Part shown: positions 37,501 to 48,111 of the stretch, in pieces
How positions within the stretch are numbered: the first letter of the stretch is position 1
How the letters are laid out: the number at the start of each line of letters is the position of its first letter
From: Papio anubis
Taxonomy: Eukaryota > Chordata > Mammalia > Primates > Cercopithecidae
Assembly (NCBI RefSeq): GCF_008728515.1
Contig: NC_044995.1
Span: 15,154,127 to 15,218,126, forward strand
Length of the DNA stretch: 64,000 nt
Direction of reading: 5' to 3'
Position numbers and translations under genes: made by a program
Notes under the pieces: model-generated
Told to the model about the DNA's origin: nothing
Database searches by the model: none
Seen by the model: only the letters and a program-made list of their open reading frames with translations

Positions 37501-40500
37501 CACGCCACCATGTCTAATTTTTCTATTTTTAGTAGAGCTGGGGTTTCACCATGTTGGCCGGACTGGTCTCGAGCTCCTGACCTCAGATGATCCACCTGCC
37601 TCAGCCTCCCAAAGTGCTGGGATTACAGGTGTAGGCCACACCACCTGGCCTGTCCCATACTTTTTTATAATCTACAAAGCAGCTCAATGAATCTTACCAT
37701 CACCAGCTCCAAACCTTCAAATGAGAACCAATCTCCAAGGCCTAAAACATAGCCCCTACTGAGCTTTGAGACCCCCTGACCAGGACTCTACTGGCCCCCT
37801 GTCAGCATGACATCCCAATTTCTTTTTTTTCTTCTTTTTTTTTTTTTTGAGACTGAGTCTCGCTCTGTTGCCCAGGCTGGAGTGCAGTGGCGCAATCTCG
37901 GCTCACTACAAGCTCTGCCTCCCATGTTCACGCCATTCTCCTGCCTCAGCCTCCTGAATAGCTGGGACTACAGGTGCCCGCCACCACGCCTGGCTAATTT
38001 TTTGTGTATTTTTAGTAGAGACGGGGTTTCACCGTGGTCTTGATCTCCTGGCCTCGTGATCCTCCCGCCTCGGCCTCCCAAAGTGCTGGGATTACAGGTG
38101 TGAGCCACTGCGCCCGGCGACATCCCTACTTCTTATTTATTCAGCCATCCTAATTCGAGTCTCTGAGCCTTTATACTGTGTTCCTTCTCACCACTCAAAT
38201 CTCTGCTCAAATGTTACCTCCTCCAATTAACACCCAAACTCAGCCTCCACCGTCCCCACCCCTCTGCTCCCCACCCCTCCCAGTCAGCCTCTCTGCTTTA
38301 TTTGGTCATGGAATTGACATTCTCTGCAATTTGCTGTTATTTCCTGGGTTGTTACCTGTTTCTCCCTGTATAATGGCTTGGATTACTGCACTAATCTCCA
38401 GACTGGGCAGGGATGTTATCTGCCTTGGTCACCACTTTGCCCCCAGTGCCCAGCACTTAGTAGGTGGCCAATATATATTTTCAGCCTGACTCAGTCTGTC
38501 TGCATGCCTGGTTTGCTGGACTCTGCCCCTCCTAACAGCACTGGGGCATCGTGAGGGCTGTGGTGCTCCCCAGGCCTCACCCTTAGCTACCGTTTTTTCT
38601 GCAGATCCTTCACCTGGCTGGAGGAGCAACATGGTCCATACAGTGCAGGTGCCTTTTTCATCCTGAAGCAAGGAGGCGCAGTCAAGTATGACCACTAAGG
38701 TGTTAGAACGGGCTGGGGGCAGGTGGTGGGTTATCTCTCTAACGTCCAGGCTCTGCAGTCACACAGGCTTCAGAGTCCCCTGGTCTCTGCCGCCTTCTGG
38801 CTGTGTGGCTTGAGACTTGTTCCTGAGCTTCAGTTTTGTCATGTGTAAAATGGGATGGTGATCATTTCTAACCTACAAGTTTTGCTATAAAGACTGAATG
38901 GGGGCCAGGCATGGTAGCTCAAGCCTGTAATCCCAACGCTTTGGGAGGCCAAGGTGGGCGGATCATCTGAGGTCAGGAGTTCGAGAGCAGCCTGGCCAAA
39001 ATGTAAACCCCATCTCTTTTTTTTTTTTTTTTTTTTTTGAGGCGGGGAGTTTGGCTGCCAGCCCAGGCTGGAGGTGCAGTGGCCGGATCTCAGCTCCTGC
39101 AAGCTCCGCCTCGGGTTCGCCATTCTCCGGCCTCAGCCTCCCAAGTAGCTGGACTACAGTAGCCACCTAGCCCGGCTAGTTTTTGTATTTCTTAGCAGAG
39201 GCCGGGGTTTCACCCTGGTAGCCAGGATGATCACCGATCTCCTGACCTCGTGATCCGCCCGTCCTAGGCCTCCCAAAGTGCTGGGATTACAGGCTTGGCC
39301 ACCTTGACTGAAACCCCATCTCTACTAAAACCTGCAAAATTTGGCTAGGTTATTGTGGTGGTAGGAAGCCTGTAATCCCAGCTACTGGGGAGGAGCTGAG
39401 CAGGAAGATAAACAACAGGGCCCAGGAGGTTGCAGTGAGCGAGACCACCACTGCACTCCAGCCCCTAGAGACAGGGCAGACCTGTCTCAAAAGTCAAAAG
39501 TGGTGTTCAGGCACAGTGGCTCATGTCTGTAATCCCAGCACTTTTGGGAGGCGGGGAGACAGGAAGGCCACTTGAGGCCAGGAGTTTGAGACCAGCCTCA
39601 GCAGTTTTGTGAGACCTACAAAAATATTTTAAATTAGCCAGGTGCAGTGGCACATGCCTGTGGTCCCAACTGCTCAGGAGGCTGGGGAGCGGAAGATCTC
39701 AGCCCAGGCTACAGTGAGCTATAGTCACACCACTGAACTCTAGCCACAGGGCAATGAGGACCTGTCTAAAAAAATAATAATGAAGCTTGAGGCAGGTGGC
39801 CCTGCATAATCCCAGCACTTTGGGAGGCCGAGGCTGATGGATCATCTGAGGTCAGGAGTTTGAGACCAACCTAGCCAACTTGGCGAAATCCTGTCTCTAC
39901 TAAAAATACAAAATTAGCTTGGCATGGTGGCGCACGCCTCTAATCCCAGCTACTTAGGAGGCTGAGGCAGGGGAATCCCTTAGAAGCCGGGAGGCAGAGG
40001 TTACCCAGTGAGCGAGGTCAGCCACTGCACTCCAGCATAAACAGAGCAAGACTCTGTCTCAAAATAATAATAATAATGGCTGGGCGTGGTAGCTCACGCC
40101 TGTAGTCCCAAGCACTTTGAGAGGCCAAGGCAGGTACAGCACTTGAGCCAGGAGTTCAAGATCAGCCTTGGCAACATAGTGAAATCCCGTCTCTACCAAA
40201 AATACAAAATTACCCAGGCATGGTGGTGCATGCCTGTAATCCCAGCTACCCAGTGAGACCCTGTCAGAGAGAGTGAGAGATTGACTGTGATTTTGCAATG
40301 TAAGAGGCCTAGCAATGCTTATGTGCTCAATATATATATATTTTTTCTTTGAGACAGAGTCTTGCTCTGTCGCCCAGGCTGGAGTGCAATGGCACAATCT
40401 CGGCTCACTGCAACCTCCTGGGTTCAAGCAATTCTCCTGCCTCAGCCTCCCAAGTACCTGGGATTATAGGCGCATACCGCCATGCCTGGCTAATTTTTTG

Positions 40501-42353
40501 TATTTTTGGTAGAGACAGGATTTCACCGTGTTGGCCAGGCTGGTCTCCAACCCCTGACCTCAAGTGATCCACCCACCTCGGCCTCCCAAAGTGCTGGGGA
40601 TTACAGGCGTGAGCCACCGGCAGCACCTGGCCTGTGCTCAATACTGTTTTTCTTTCTTTCCTCCTTCCCCGCCTCCTTTCTCCTTCCCTTTCTCTTTCCT
40701 TTGCTTTTTTCTTTTTCGGAAAAGACAGTTCACATAGACTTCATCTACCCCTCCGTCTGATTTGAGCACTTCCTCTGGCAACTTCTTTAGAAACAGTATA
40801 CATGTTTGAAAATGTCCCTTAACTTTTGCCCATCTACCAGGATTCTTGCATTTACCTTTTTGCTCTTATGTTATCTGTAATCTCGCTGACCCTCAGTTTC
40901 TAGGTATGTAAAATTGGCAAAACATTCTTTTTTTTTTTTTTTTTGAGACAGCGTCTCCCAGGCTAGAACACAGTGGCATGATCACAACTCACTACAGCCT
41001 CGACCTCCTGGGTTCAAGCAATCCTCCCACCTCAGCCTCCCAAGTAGCTGAGACCACAGGTGCAAGCCACGAAGCCCAGCTAATTTTTGTATTTTTTTTG
41101 TGAAGACGAGGTCTCACTGTGTTGCCCAGGTTGGTCCTCAAACTCCTAAACTCAAGTGATTCTCCCGCCTCAGCCTCGCAAAGTGCTGGGATTACAGGCG
41201 TGAGCCACTGCGCACAGCCAGATGGAGTCTTTTTCTAAGATGGAGTTAGTTATGTCAGGGGTGACCTATACATATTATATAGGGCTGGGGAAGGTTCCGA
41301 AGAGGCTGGAGGCCTGGGGCAGGTTCGGCTGCCCTACTGACACTCCCTCTCCCGTTTCCAGGTTTCGAGACAAGGAGTGGATCAGGCCCGATAAGTATGG
41401 CCATTTTTCTCCAGAGTTCTGGAATTTCCGGGAAGTGCCTGTCGAAGCTGTGGATGCCAGTGACTGTGAAATCAACTACGAGGGCCTGGACAACCTCCGT
41501 GAGTGCGGTGGAGTGGAGATGGGACAGGCCTCCACGTTTTCCCTTTGGTGATGGGCTCCAGAAAGGCCCCTGGTGCCATCCTGCCCTCTCCCTACCACAG
41601 TCCTCCTGAAGGAGCTCCAGTCCTTGTCGCTGCAGCGCTGCCCCCACGTGGACGACTGGTGTCTCAGCCGCCTCTACCCACTGGCCGACTCGTTGCAGGA
41701 GCTCTCGCTGGCCGGTTGTCCCCGCGTCTCCGAACGGGGCCTTGCCTGCCTCCACCACCTCCAGTGAGATCTCAGCTCGGGCTGGGCCCCGTATGCAGGC
41801 ACCTCTCCCACCTCACACAGATGCAGGAGAGGAAGTGGGGAGGAGCAGTGTTGGGCAGTTCTCATATCCCCCTGCCTCCATCACAGACCTAGAGTATTTG
41901 TGGTAGATGAGCAGTCACAGTGAGTCTCTGGAAGAATTAAATGACTCCTGGTTTTTCTTCCTTTTTGTTTTAGTCAAAACTCTATGATATCGATGCTGTT
42001 GCAGAACAGTAGGAGCTAGAGTTGCATATTTGCAGTTAACACACTGGGCTTCGTGTGCCTGGACAGCTATAAAGATTTTATTTTAGGAAGCTAAGGTTGA
42101 AATTTGGCCAGTACCTCCCTATACACACACACACTGTCCTTACACTGGCTTCCTGTCCTCCTCCCCCTTTTTCAGGAACCTCCGCAGGCTGGACATCTCG
42201 GACCTCCCTGCCGTGTCCAACCCAGGCCTCACTCAGATCTTGGTGGAGGAGATGCTGCCCAATTGCCAGGTTGTGGGGGTCGACTGGGCTGAGGGCCTGA
42301 AGTTGGGGCCAGAGGAGCAGCCTCAGGATACAGCCAGCCCTGTCCCTGCCTAG
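34572..42353 (+). CDS. DMAC2: DMAC2 (ATP5SL), distal membrane-arm assembly component 2
   Basis: Six coding exons (34572-34589, 36048-36241, 38605-38685, 41362-41498, 41601-41763, 42176-42353) join in frame to 256 residues, from MAASWL to ASPVPA; human is about 257. All introns are GT-AG. The product is a mitochondrial factor for assembly of the distal membrane arm (ND5 module) of respiratory complex I. The first residues (MAASWLSLRLVAPMWNG) fit a cleavable mitochondrial presequence. Residues about 144-215 hold leucine-rich, cysteine-containing repeats (LQSLSLQRCPHVDDW, LQELSLAGCPRVSERG, LRRLDISDLPAV), the AMN1/ATP synthase s-like fold. Compared with human from memory, one Arg before KELQ is Leu here. 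No AATAAA lies in the 850 bases after the stop; ATTAAA occurs at 43241. Confidence 0.95.
35401..35601. mobile_element. hAT-like non-autonomous DNA transposon in DMAC2 intron 1
   Basis: Inverted ends caagggtgtccaatc and gattggacaagcttg bound about 200 bp that include ttgggccacacataaaat and gttttaagaaagttt, a familiar primate hAT-type sequence. No convincing 8-bp target duplication is visible. Confidence 0.75.
36048..36241 (+). CDS. DMAC2: DMAC2 coding exon 2
   Basis: Starts after ctccccag. It encodes SLRLVAPMWNG to HLKN plus two bases of the next Arg codon; donor G|GTGAGA. A 223-codon frame on the other strand is a shadow. Confidence 0.95.
36571..36862 (-). mobile_element. Alu with 10-bp target duplication
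   Basis: Antisense AluY-like copy between aggccaaatt at 36561-36570 and 36863-36872, with a deletion of about 17 bases after 'cacccagg'. Confidence 0.95.
37056..37356 (-). mobile_element. Alu
   Basis: Antisense Alu in DMAC2 intron 2, ending ...tcaccacacctggcc. Confidence 0.95.
37366..37651 (-). mobile_element. Alu
   Basis: Antisense Alu immediately following the previous one, ending ...ccacaccacctggcc. Confidence 0.95.
37829..38119 (-). mobile_element. Alu
   Basis: Antisense AluY-like copy (caagctctgcctcccatgttc) with a short deletion, ending ...gccactgcgcccggc. Confidence 0.95.
38385..38475 (+). mobile_element. L2 3' end fragment
   Basis: Text ctgggcagggatgttatctg, cccagtgcccagcacttagtag and gtggccaatatatat matches the L2 tail pattern. 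Confidence 0.6.
38605..38685 (+). CDS. DMAC2: DMAC2 coding exon 3
   Basis: Starts after tttctgcag. It encodes SFTWLEEQHGPYSAGAFF to GGAVK and ends GTCAA|GTATGA. Confidence 0.94.
38780..38900 (+). mobile_element. MIR fragment
   Basis: ggcttgagacttgttcctgagcttcagttttgtcatgtgtaaaatggg is the MIR core pattern. Confidence 0.65.
38903..39500 (+). mobile_element. Alu interrupted by a second Alu
   Basis: Sense Alu starting ggccaggcatggtagctcaag, cut at about 39,016 and resuming at 39,311 (ctgaaaccccatctctac) to gtctcaaaag. The text aaccccatctct on both sides of the insert is its target duplication. The second part contains many small indels. Confidence 0.85.
39017..39310 (-). mobile_element. Young AluY-type element nested in another Alu
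   Basis: Antisense, with ggccggatctcagct, gcccggctag and attacaggctt, variants I associate with Old World monkey AluY. It carries many single-base gaps and insertions although the subfamily looks young. Confidence 0.85.
39506..39778 (+). mobile_element. Alu, indel-rich
   Basis: Sense Alu, caggcacagtggctcatg to gacctgtctaaaaaaataata, with many small gaps. Confidence 0.85.
39781..40076 (+). mobile_element. Alu, indel-rich at its start
   Basis: Sense Alu beginning in damaged text (gcttgaggcaggtggccctg) and ending with (AAT)n. Confidence 0.85.
40079..40280 (+). mobile_element. Alu, 3'-truncated
   Basis: Sense Alu, ggctgggcgtggtagctcac to cccagctacccagtgagacc; the second arm is mostly missing. 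Confidence 0.85.
40332..40632 (-). mobile_element. Alu with target duplication
   Basis: Antisense Alu flanked by tgtgctcaatat and tgtgctcaatac. Confidence 0.94.
40927..41219 (-). mobile_element. Alu
   Basis: Antisense, diverged Alu ending ...gccactgcgcacagcc, 140 bp before DMAC2 exon 4. Confidence 0.94.
41362..41498 (+). CDS. DMAC2: DMAC2 coding exon 4
   Basis: Starts after gtttccag. It encodes FRDKEWIRPDKYGHF to EGLDNL and ends C|GTGAGT. Confidence 0.95.
41601..41763 (+). CDS. DMAC2: DMAC2 coding exon 5
   Basis: Starts after taccacag. It encodes the two best leucine-rich repeats and ends CTCCA|GTGAGA. Confidence 0.95.
42176..42353 (+). CDS. DMAC2: DMAC2 coding exon 6 and stop
   Basis: Starts after tttttcag. 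It encodes NLRRLDISDLPAV to SPVPA and the TAG at 42351-42353. Confidence 0.95.
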
Positions 42354-43679
42354 CCTTCAGCCCTGTCCCCACTCGAGTGGCTTCTCAGCGGGCTGCATGG
42401 AATGTCTGGTAGCTCGCCACACTTCTGGCTTCCATTTGTCTTCACTCAACATGGGGGTGGGGGAATGGTGCTGGCCAATCACAGGGAGAGAGCATGAAGT
42501 CCCAGTATTTATTCCTGACTGCCCTTGGCTAAAGGTCACAGCTCCTGTCACTCTTTCAGACAGCCCTTTCCATGCCCCTCTTCAGGCCTGGGGAGGTAAA
42601 GTCTCAGGCTGTCAGTAGCTGCAGAGAGCCACACTCACCTTGTCAAGAGACTCTTCTCAAACTGTCCTTATGTGAGTGCACTGCCATTTCTTGCAGTGAC
42701 CCTGACTGACACAGGAGCTGCTTCTGACACTTTACAGGGATGGTGCTCCCCCATACAGGGCCACTCTGCTCACTATAGGATGTGCAGCATCCTTTGCCCC
42801 ACTCACTAAAGGCCAGCACACCCCCAGGCCCCATGGTATTGCTGGTTATGGATTTATTGACTTTATATTCCAAATTCAGCTTTTTTGGTCTGCGTTTCTT
42901 TAGAAAGGGGATAAGCTTTGTCAGTAGAGGGCACCAAACAGGCATTACAGGAGGAAAGGCGCCTCCTTCCTGGTTCCTGTTGGTTGTGCTTCTGCCTCTG
43001 GACCCCGCTGTACGTGTGGCTTCCCCAGCACCCAGCTCCTGAAGCACCAGGCAGTCAGCAGCTGCCCTTGGCACCCTCCAGCCCCCAGAAGTTGCGTAGG
43101 AGACACAGCACCTCCACTGAGGCACCTCTCTGGGAATAACATTCCCCAGCACCCCAGATGGATTTCCAGTCAATTCAGAAGCATTTCACCAGTGAAGCCC
43201 TCATTATTCCAGTTCACTGTTAAAGCCAGTAATTCTCTATATTAAATTTTCCCTGTTCAAGTTACTCTGTGGTTTTTCTCTCCTGACTGCATCCTGATGA
43301 ATACAGAGTTGATACCTGGAGTGTCCCAGGAATAGACTATTAAGATAGGATTCCAGGATTGGTTTGGTTGTGCCTTTGGGCTTGGGCGCAGTGCTGAGCT
43401 CTTGCTGATGGGAAACCAGATGCCAGAGGCCCACTGCATGCAATGGCATCATAATCCCACAAGCGCCTGTGGTTGACAGAGATGAGGCACGTGCCTTGGG
43501 ACCCCCTGTGGCTGCTGCGCTCAACAGCTGTGGTAGTTGTGACAATTCTAAAGACCAGGGTATTGGATGGATTCTCCAGAGTGCCCCTGAGTGCCCACAG
43601 ACAGTGACAAGCGTGGCTCTGCTAACTCAGCTCAAGTCACAGTCTGAGAACTAGACAGCTTCCATGACAGCCCCCAAAT
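42354..43679. other. DMAC2 3' flank and an unassigned old repeat
   Basis: The DMAC2 3' UTR lies here. Around 43,225-43,310 the text (tatattaaattttccctg, tgtggtttttctctcctgac) resembles 45,830-45,890 (tatattgaactttcccta, tgtggtttctctctcctgat), so both are copies of one interspersed repeat whose family I do not assign. Confidence 0.5.
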
Positions 43680-43992
43680 TTTTGTTGTTTTTTGTTTTTT
43701 TGTTTTTGAGACAGAGTCTCGCTATGTTGCCTAGGCTGGAGTGCAGTAGTGCGATCTCTTGGCTCACTGCAACCTCCACCTCCCGGTTTCAAGCGATTCT
43801 CCTGCCTTAGCTTCCCAAGTAGCTGGGATTACAGGCGCGCACCACCACACCAAGCCAATTTTTGTATTTTTAGTAGAGACAGCATTTTGCCATGCTGGCC
43901 ACGCTGTTCTCAAACTCCTGGCCTCAGGTGATCCGCCTGCCTCAGCCTCCCAAAGTGCTGGGATTACAGGTACGAGCCACCATGCCCGGCCC
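43680..43992 (-). mobile_element. Alu
   Basis: Antisense Alu with a (GTTTTTT)n tail, ending ...gccaccatgcccggcc. Confidence 0.95.
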
Positions 43993-44142
43993 AAAAGTTT
44001 TTACTTCTTTGGAATGGGGTCATCTAATTGGACCCAGAGTAAACAGACAATCTTGAACCCCCAAGTCACTTCAAGCGAGTGACTTATCAGTGTCTGAGAA
44101 ACCTACCAGCCTTCCTTTGCTTAGAAACCCTGTGATGTGACC

Positions 44143-44447
44143 CGGCGCAGGGGCTCACGCCTGTAATCCCAGCACTTCAGGAGGCCAAGGAAGGTGGATC
44201 ATGAGGTCAGAAGTTCAAAACCAGCCTGGCCAACATAGTAAAACCCCATCTCTACTAAAAATACAAAAAAATTAGCCGGGCGTGGTGGCGGGTGCCTGTA
44301 ATCCTAGTTACTTGGGAGGCTGAACCCTCCCGAGGAGGATGATTACTTAAACCCAGGAGGCAGAGAGGTTGCAGTGAGCTGAGATCACACCACTGCACAC
44401 CAGCCTGGGCAACAGTGCAAGACTCTATCTCAAAAAAAAAAAAAAGA
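44143..44447 (+). mobile_element. Alu (first of a head-to-tail pair)
   Basis: Sense Alu with a small duplication (gaaccctcccgaggagg) and an A tail directly followed by the next Alu. Confidence 0.95.
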
Positions 44448-44745
44448 GGCCGGGCGCGGTGGCTCATGCCTATAATCCCAGCACTTCGAGAGGCCAAGGC
44501 GGGCAGATCATGAGGTCAGGAGATCAAGACCATCCTGGCTAACACGATGAAACCCCATCTCTTCTAAAAATACAAAAAAATTAGCCGGGCATGGTGGTAG
44601 GCGCCTGTAGTCCCAGCCACTCGGGAGGCTGAGGCAGGAGAATGGTGTGAATCTGGGAGGCAGAGCTTGCAGTGAGCGGAGATCACACCACTGCACTCCA
44701 GCCTGGGTGACAGAGTGAGACTCCATCTCAAAAAAAAAAAAAAAG
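44448..44745 (+). mobile_element. AluY-like Alu (second of the pair)
   Basis: Sense, ggccgggcgcggtggctcat with gcttgcagtgagcggagatc, A tail at 44,730-44,745. Confidence 0.95.
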
Positions 44746-44799
44746 AAGAAACCTTGTGATGACCTCACCAGGGGCAGACACCTTGAAAGTGGTTGTCCA

Positions 44800-44940
44800 T
44801 TCTTTTTTTTTTTTTTTCTTAATTAGAGATAAGATCTCACTATGTTGCCCAGGCTGGTCTCAAACTCCTGGGCTCAAGTGATCCTCCCTCTTGGCCTCCC
44901 AGAGTACTGGGATTATAGGGGTGAGCCACTGTCCCACCCC
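44800..44940 (-). mobile_element. Alu monomer-like element
   Basis: Antisense element of about 140 bp (ttgcccaggctggtctcaaactcc to gccactgtccca) with one arm only. Confidence 0.8.
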
Positions 44941-44997
44941 AGTTTTTTTTTCTCATGGCCAGCTCTTACACAGAAATAATGGATACACCCCTTTCTT

Positions 44998-45297
44998 CTT
45001 TTTTTTTTTTTGAGGCGGAGTCTCCCTCTGTCGCCCAGGCTGGAGTGCAGTGGCCGGATCTCAGCTCACTGCAAGCTCCGCCTCCCAGGTTTAGCCATTC
45101 TGCCTCAGCCTCCCGAGTAGCTGGGACTACAGGCGCCTGCCGCCTCGCCCGGCTAGATTTTTTTTTTTTTGTATTTTTTAGTAGAGACGGGGTTTCACCG
45201 TGTTAGCCAGGATGGTCTTGATCTCCTGACCTTGTGATCCGCCCATCTCGGCCTCCCAAAGTGCTGGGATTACAGGCTTGAGCCACCGCGCCCAGCC
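44998..45297 (-). mobile_element. AluY of Old World monkey type
   Basis: Antisense, nearly consensus, with ggccggatctcagctcactg, cctcgcccggctag and attacaggcttgagcc. I associate this combination with cercopithecid AluY subfamilies. Confidence 0.9.
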
Positions 45298-47417
45298 CCC
45301 TTTCTTCTTAAGACTCACCACAAGCGCTCCTTGCTGCCTCTAGACCCATAAATACCTAGGGTCAAATCAGCTTGCTCCAGGTGGACAGGTGCCAGCTTTT
45401 ACACGATGAGAATGACAAGACTTCGCAAATAATATAGAGTCAGAAACTTGGGGAATGCATGCAGAAGTGGATTTTAAGGATGTGACACCAATGAGGGTGG
45501 ATGTAACACTAGCTCAGGCCAAATTTACTGGCATGAGTGTGCCTTCTAGAGCTTCTGGATTTCATGGGTTACCTTGTGCAGCTGGACATGGTTCTAATAG
45601 CTTGCTTGGGTACCTAACCGGAACTTGGATCCAATAGTGGCCTAAAGTTAATGAGGCAGAGAGACCAGAACTGCCCTAGCGTAAGATGGATGAGGGGAGT
45701 CCCAAGGCTTGGGGAGATGGAAGTGTTGGATTGGAATGATCATGTTCCACCAGCATGTTCACCCTCCAACCATGTTCCCCAAGAAGGCACCCCTTACTGG
45801 CCAATCCCATGGTAGAGTTAATCATTCTGTATATTGAACTTTCCCTATTCCCATTCCTGTGTGGTTTCTCTCTCCTGATTGGACCCAGACTGAGGCACAC
45901 GGCAAAGGCAAAAAGAAAGGCACTCTCCGAAGCTTCCTAATGCTTCCAGGAAGAGCAGCACCCCCTGCCCCCAGAAGCTAGATGAGCTCAGGGGTCTGGA
46001 GTCCCTCTCTCCCAGCCCCAGGGTAGAGTGAACTTGCAGACTCCCTCAAGAGGTGCTCAGGCTCCTGCCCCCAGCCCCTAGCTGTCATTTCCCACTCCAG
46101 CTATTATTCCATTAACATTCACCACTTCCTCCCCACTCTCTTCCTCCAGCTGTTCCCACAGGCTCCATTATTCAAACTTGGGGGGAGGAAATCAGGGCTG
46201 GACAGATCAACTGCTGCTGCTGACAGACTGGGTTCCTGCCATGATGGGGACAGGACTGCCCCAAAACGAGGGTGGAGTGAAGGGGTCAGCCCAGGCTTAG
46301 TGGGAGCCCCTTAGTCCCACCCCATGTCTTGGGAGGTCTTCAGAGAGCTGATGCAGTACCAACAGCAGGGACCTCTGGAGGGCAGGGACGCAAACACAGG
46401 CAGACACCCTCTCCTGCCCCAGGGAGCTGGATGTGAGTGTTCCCAGAGTCACAGCGCCCCTGGGGGAGGGGCGGGGCCCAGGGCGAGGCTGGCTCCAGGG
46501 CTGGAGGTTGGGGGTAAGGTAGGAACGGATTCCCACCCTGCTGGCAGGCAGCCCGGGTGGAGGAGGTACAGGGGTCAGCTTAGGATGGAGGAGGTACAGG
46601 GGGTCAGCTTAGCTCCCGGTTCCCTGTGGGCCCCACCCTGTCACCCTCTATTGCCCTTGAAGCTCCAATCTTTTCCTCTCCTGTTCTTCCCCTTGGCTCC
46701 CTCTCCGCCACTCACTCCCCGGGTCTGGCTCAGAAGCCTGAGTCCCTCCCCTCTGCCCTCCATCTGCCTCTCTCAACCTCTCTTTCCCCAGTGAGCACCC
46801 CACAGGGCTTCCGCAACCCCTTATCTTTCTCGGATCTCCATTTCCCTCCCCCTCTCCCTCCTGGCCACCTTCCCACTTTTCCTGTCTTCTCTCTCTCCCC
46901 CTCAGCTCTCTCCATCGCCTGTCTCACCCCAGTTCTCCTCTCTCTGCTCCCGGGCCGTCCCTTCCCTCTCCACAATGTCTCTGTCTCTCCTCCTCCTCAC
47001 CAGCCCCTTCCCCCCACCACCCTGACTGGGCAGCTACAACAAACATCCCTCTCTCTGGCGGGCCCGCCGATCCCTTCCCACTCAGCACATTCACTGCCGC
47101 CTCCTGGCCATGGGTGCCGCCGGGTGCCAGCCTCTCAGCCTCCCCAACTCTGCCTCAGTGGGACCCTGCCTCACCCTGGTCACTCTGACACTCCCCAGCC
47201 CAGGCCCAGCCCTCAGTCTCACCCTCCCTGGTACCCCCTCCCTCCCCAGGCCCTGGTTCTCCCCTCCTAGGCCTCGCAACGCCCCCGTCTTGTTTCTGTG
47301 GCTGCCCCCTGCACCCTTCCCAGCTGTCTTACCAGAAACCAGCCCTAACACGCCAGAGCTCCATCTCTCAGGTCGGCCTCCTGCCCTCCTCCCTCCCTCC
47401 CTCCCTCCCTTCTGCCT
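45298..47417. other. Alu-free region upstream of B3GNT8
   Basis: Positions 45,420-45,900 are old-repeat-like. From 46,600 to 47,480 the plus strand is strongly C/T-rich. A 214-codon frame (46626-47270) there is low complexity (Pro, Leu, Ser) with no domain, so it is not called. (CCCT)n occurs at 47,384-47,411. Confidence 0.5.
47384..47411. repeat. (CCCT)n microsatellite
   Basis: About six tandem ccct units just upstream of the presumed B3GNT8 promoter. Confidence 0.85.
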
Positions 47418-47606
47418 CAGCCCCGCCCCGGCCCCTGGGGCCCTCCCTGCTCCCGCTCCGCTCCCCTCCCCGCCCCTCTGGACTGGCTGGGCAGGGCTGG
47501 GCCTGGCCGGTCGACAACGCAGGGGCTGGGGCAGGCAGATCAGAGGGAGCTGAGGGAGGCCTGACCTGAGGCCAGCACCCGGAGCTGGTGGGAGCCAGAG
47601 CCAGAG
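47418..47606 (+). promoter_or_regulatory. B3GNT8: Presumed B3GNT8 promoter and 5' noncoding exon
   Basis: GC boxes ccccgccccg (47421-47430) and ccccgcccc (about 47,468). A candidate exon ends AGAG|GTAAAA at 47606, which would join the acceptor cttgtag|ctcccg at 48080, 32 bases before the start codon. No TATA box. Inferred; transcript data would settle it. Confidence 0.5.
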
Positions 47607-48111
47607 GTAAAAAGGCGTGGGATCCCTGGTTCCCCTGTCCCTGGGGTGGGGATGTTGCGGGAGGCAGGCTGGGTTTCTAACCCCAGGGAGCTAGGAATCG
47701 TGCTCCTGATTTCCTGGTGAGGGCGATAAATGGAGGGAGAGGGAGGAGATAGGCGGCAGGGTCCCTTGTCCTGGATGGAGACAGGGAAGAGGTAGACCTT
47801 TGGGCTCTTAGGAAGGTGGAAACATTTGGACGGAGTGGGAAGAACAGGGTGCTGGAATGGGATTGGAATGGGGGATTCCTAGGTCTAGGAATAAGGACCA
47901 ACGGGGTCCCTGGGTCAGGGGAGCTGTTTAGGATCTGGGACTGAGAGAAGCTGTTATGGGGGTTGGCAGGGACTATGGGAGATTGTGAAGCTGTCTGCCT
48001 GGGGCCTGGCTGGGCCCTCTCTGGAGGCCCATCCCCACACCCCAATGGCCTCCGTGGCTCCCCTGTGGCTCCCTTGTAGCTCCCGCGGCCGCCCCTTCCC
48101 TGGGCCAGGTC

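Noticed and set aside
45455..45637. 60-codon frame, possible remnant of a retroviral protein
   Set aside because: Too short and diverged to assign; it sits in old-repeat sequence and is described only as part of that region.
46626..47270. 214-codon open frame upstream of B3GNT8
   Set aside because: It is Pro/Leu/Ser low-complexity text produced by C/T-rich DNA and overlaps other frames of similar length. No domain or family recognised.
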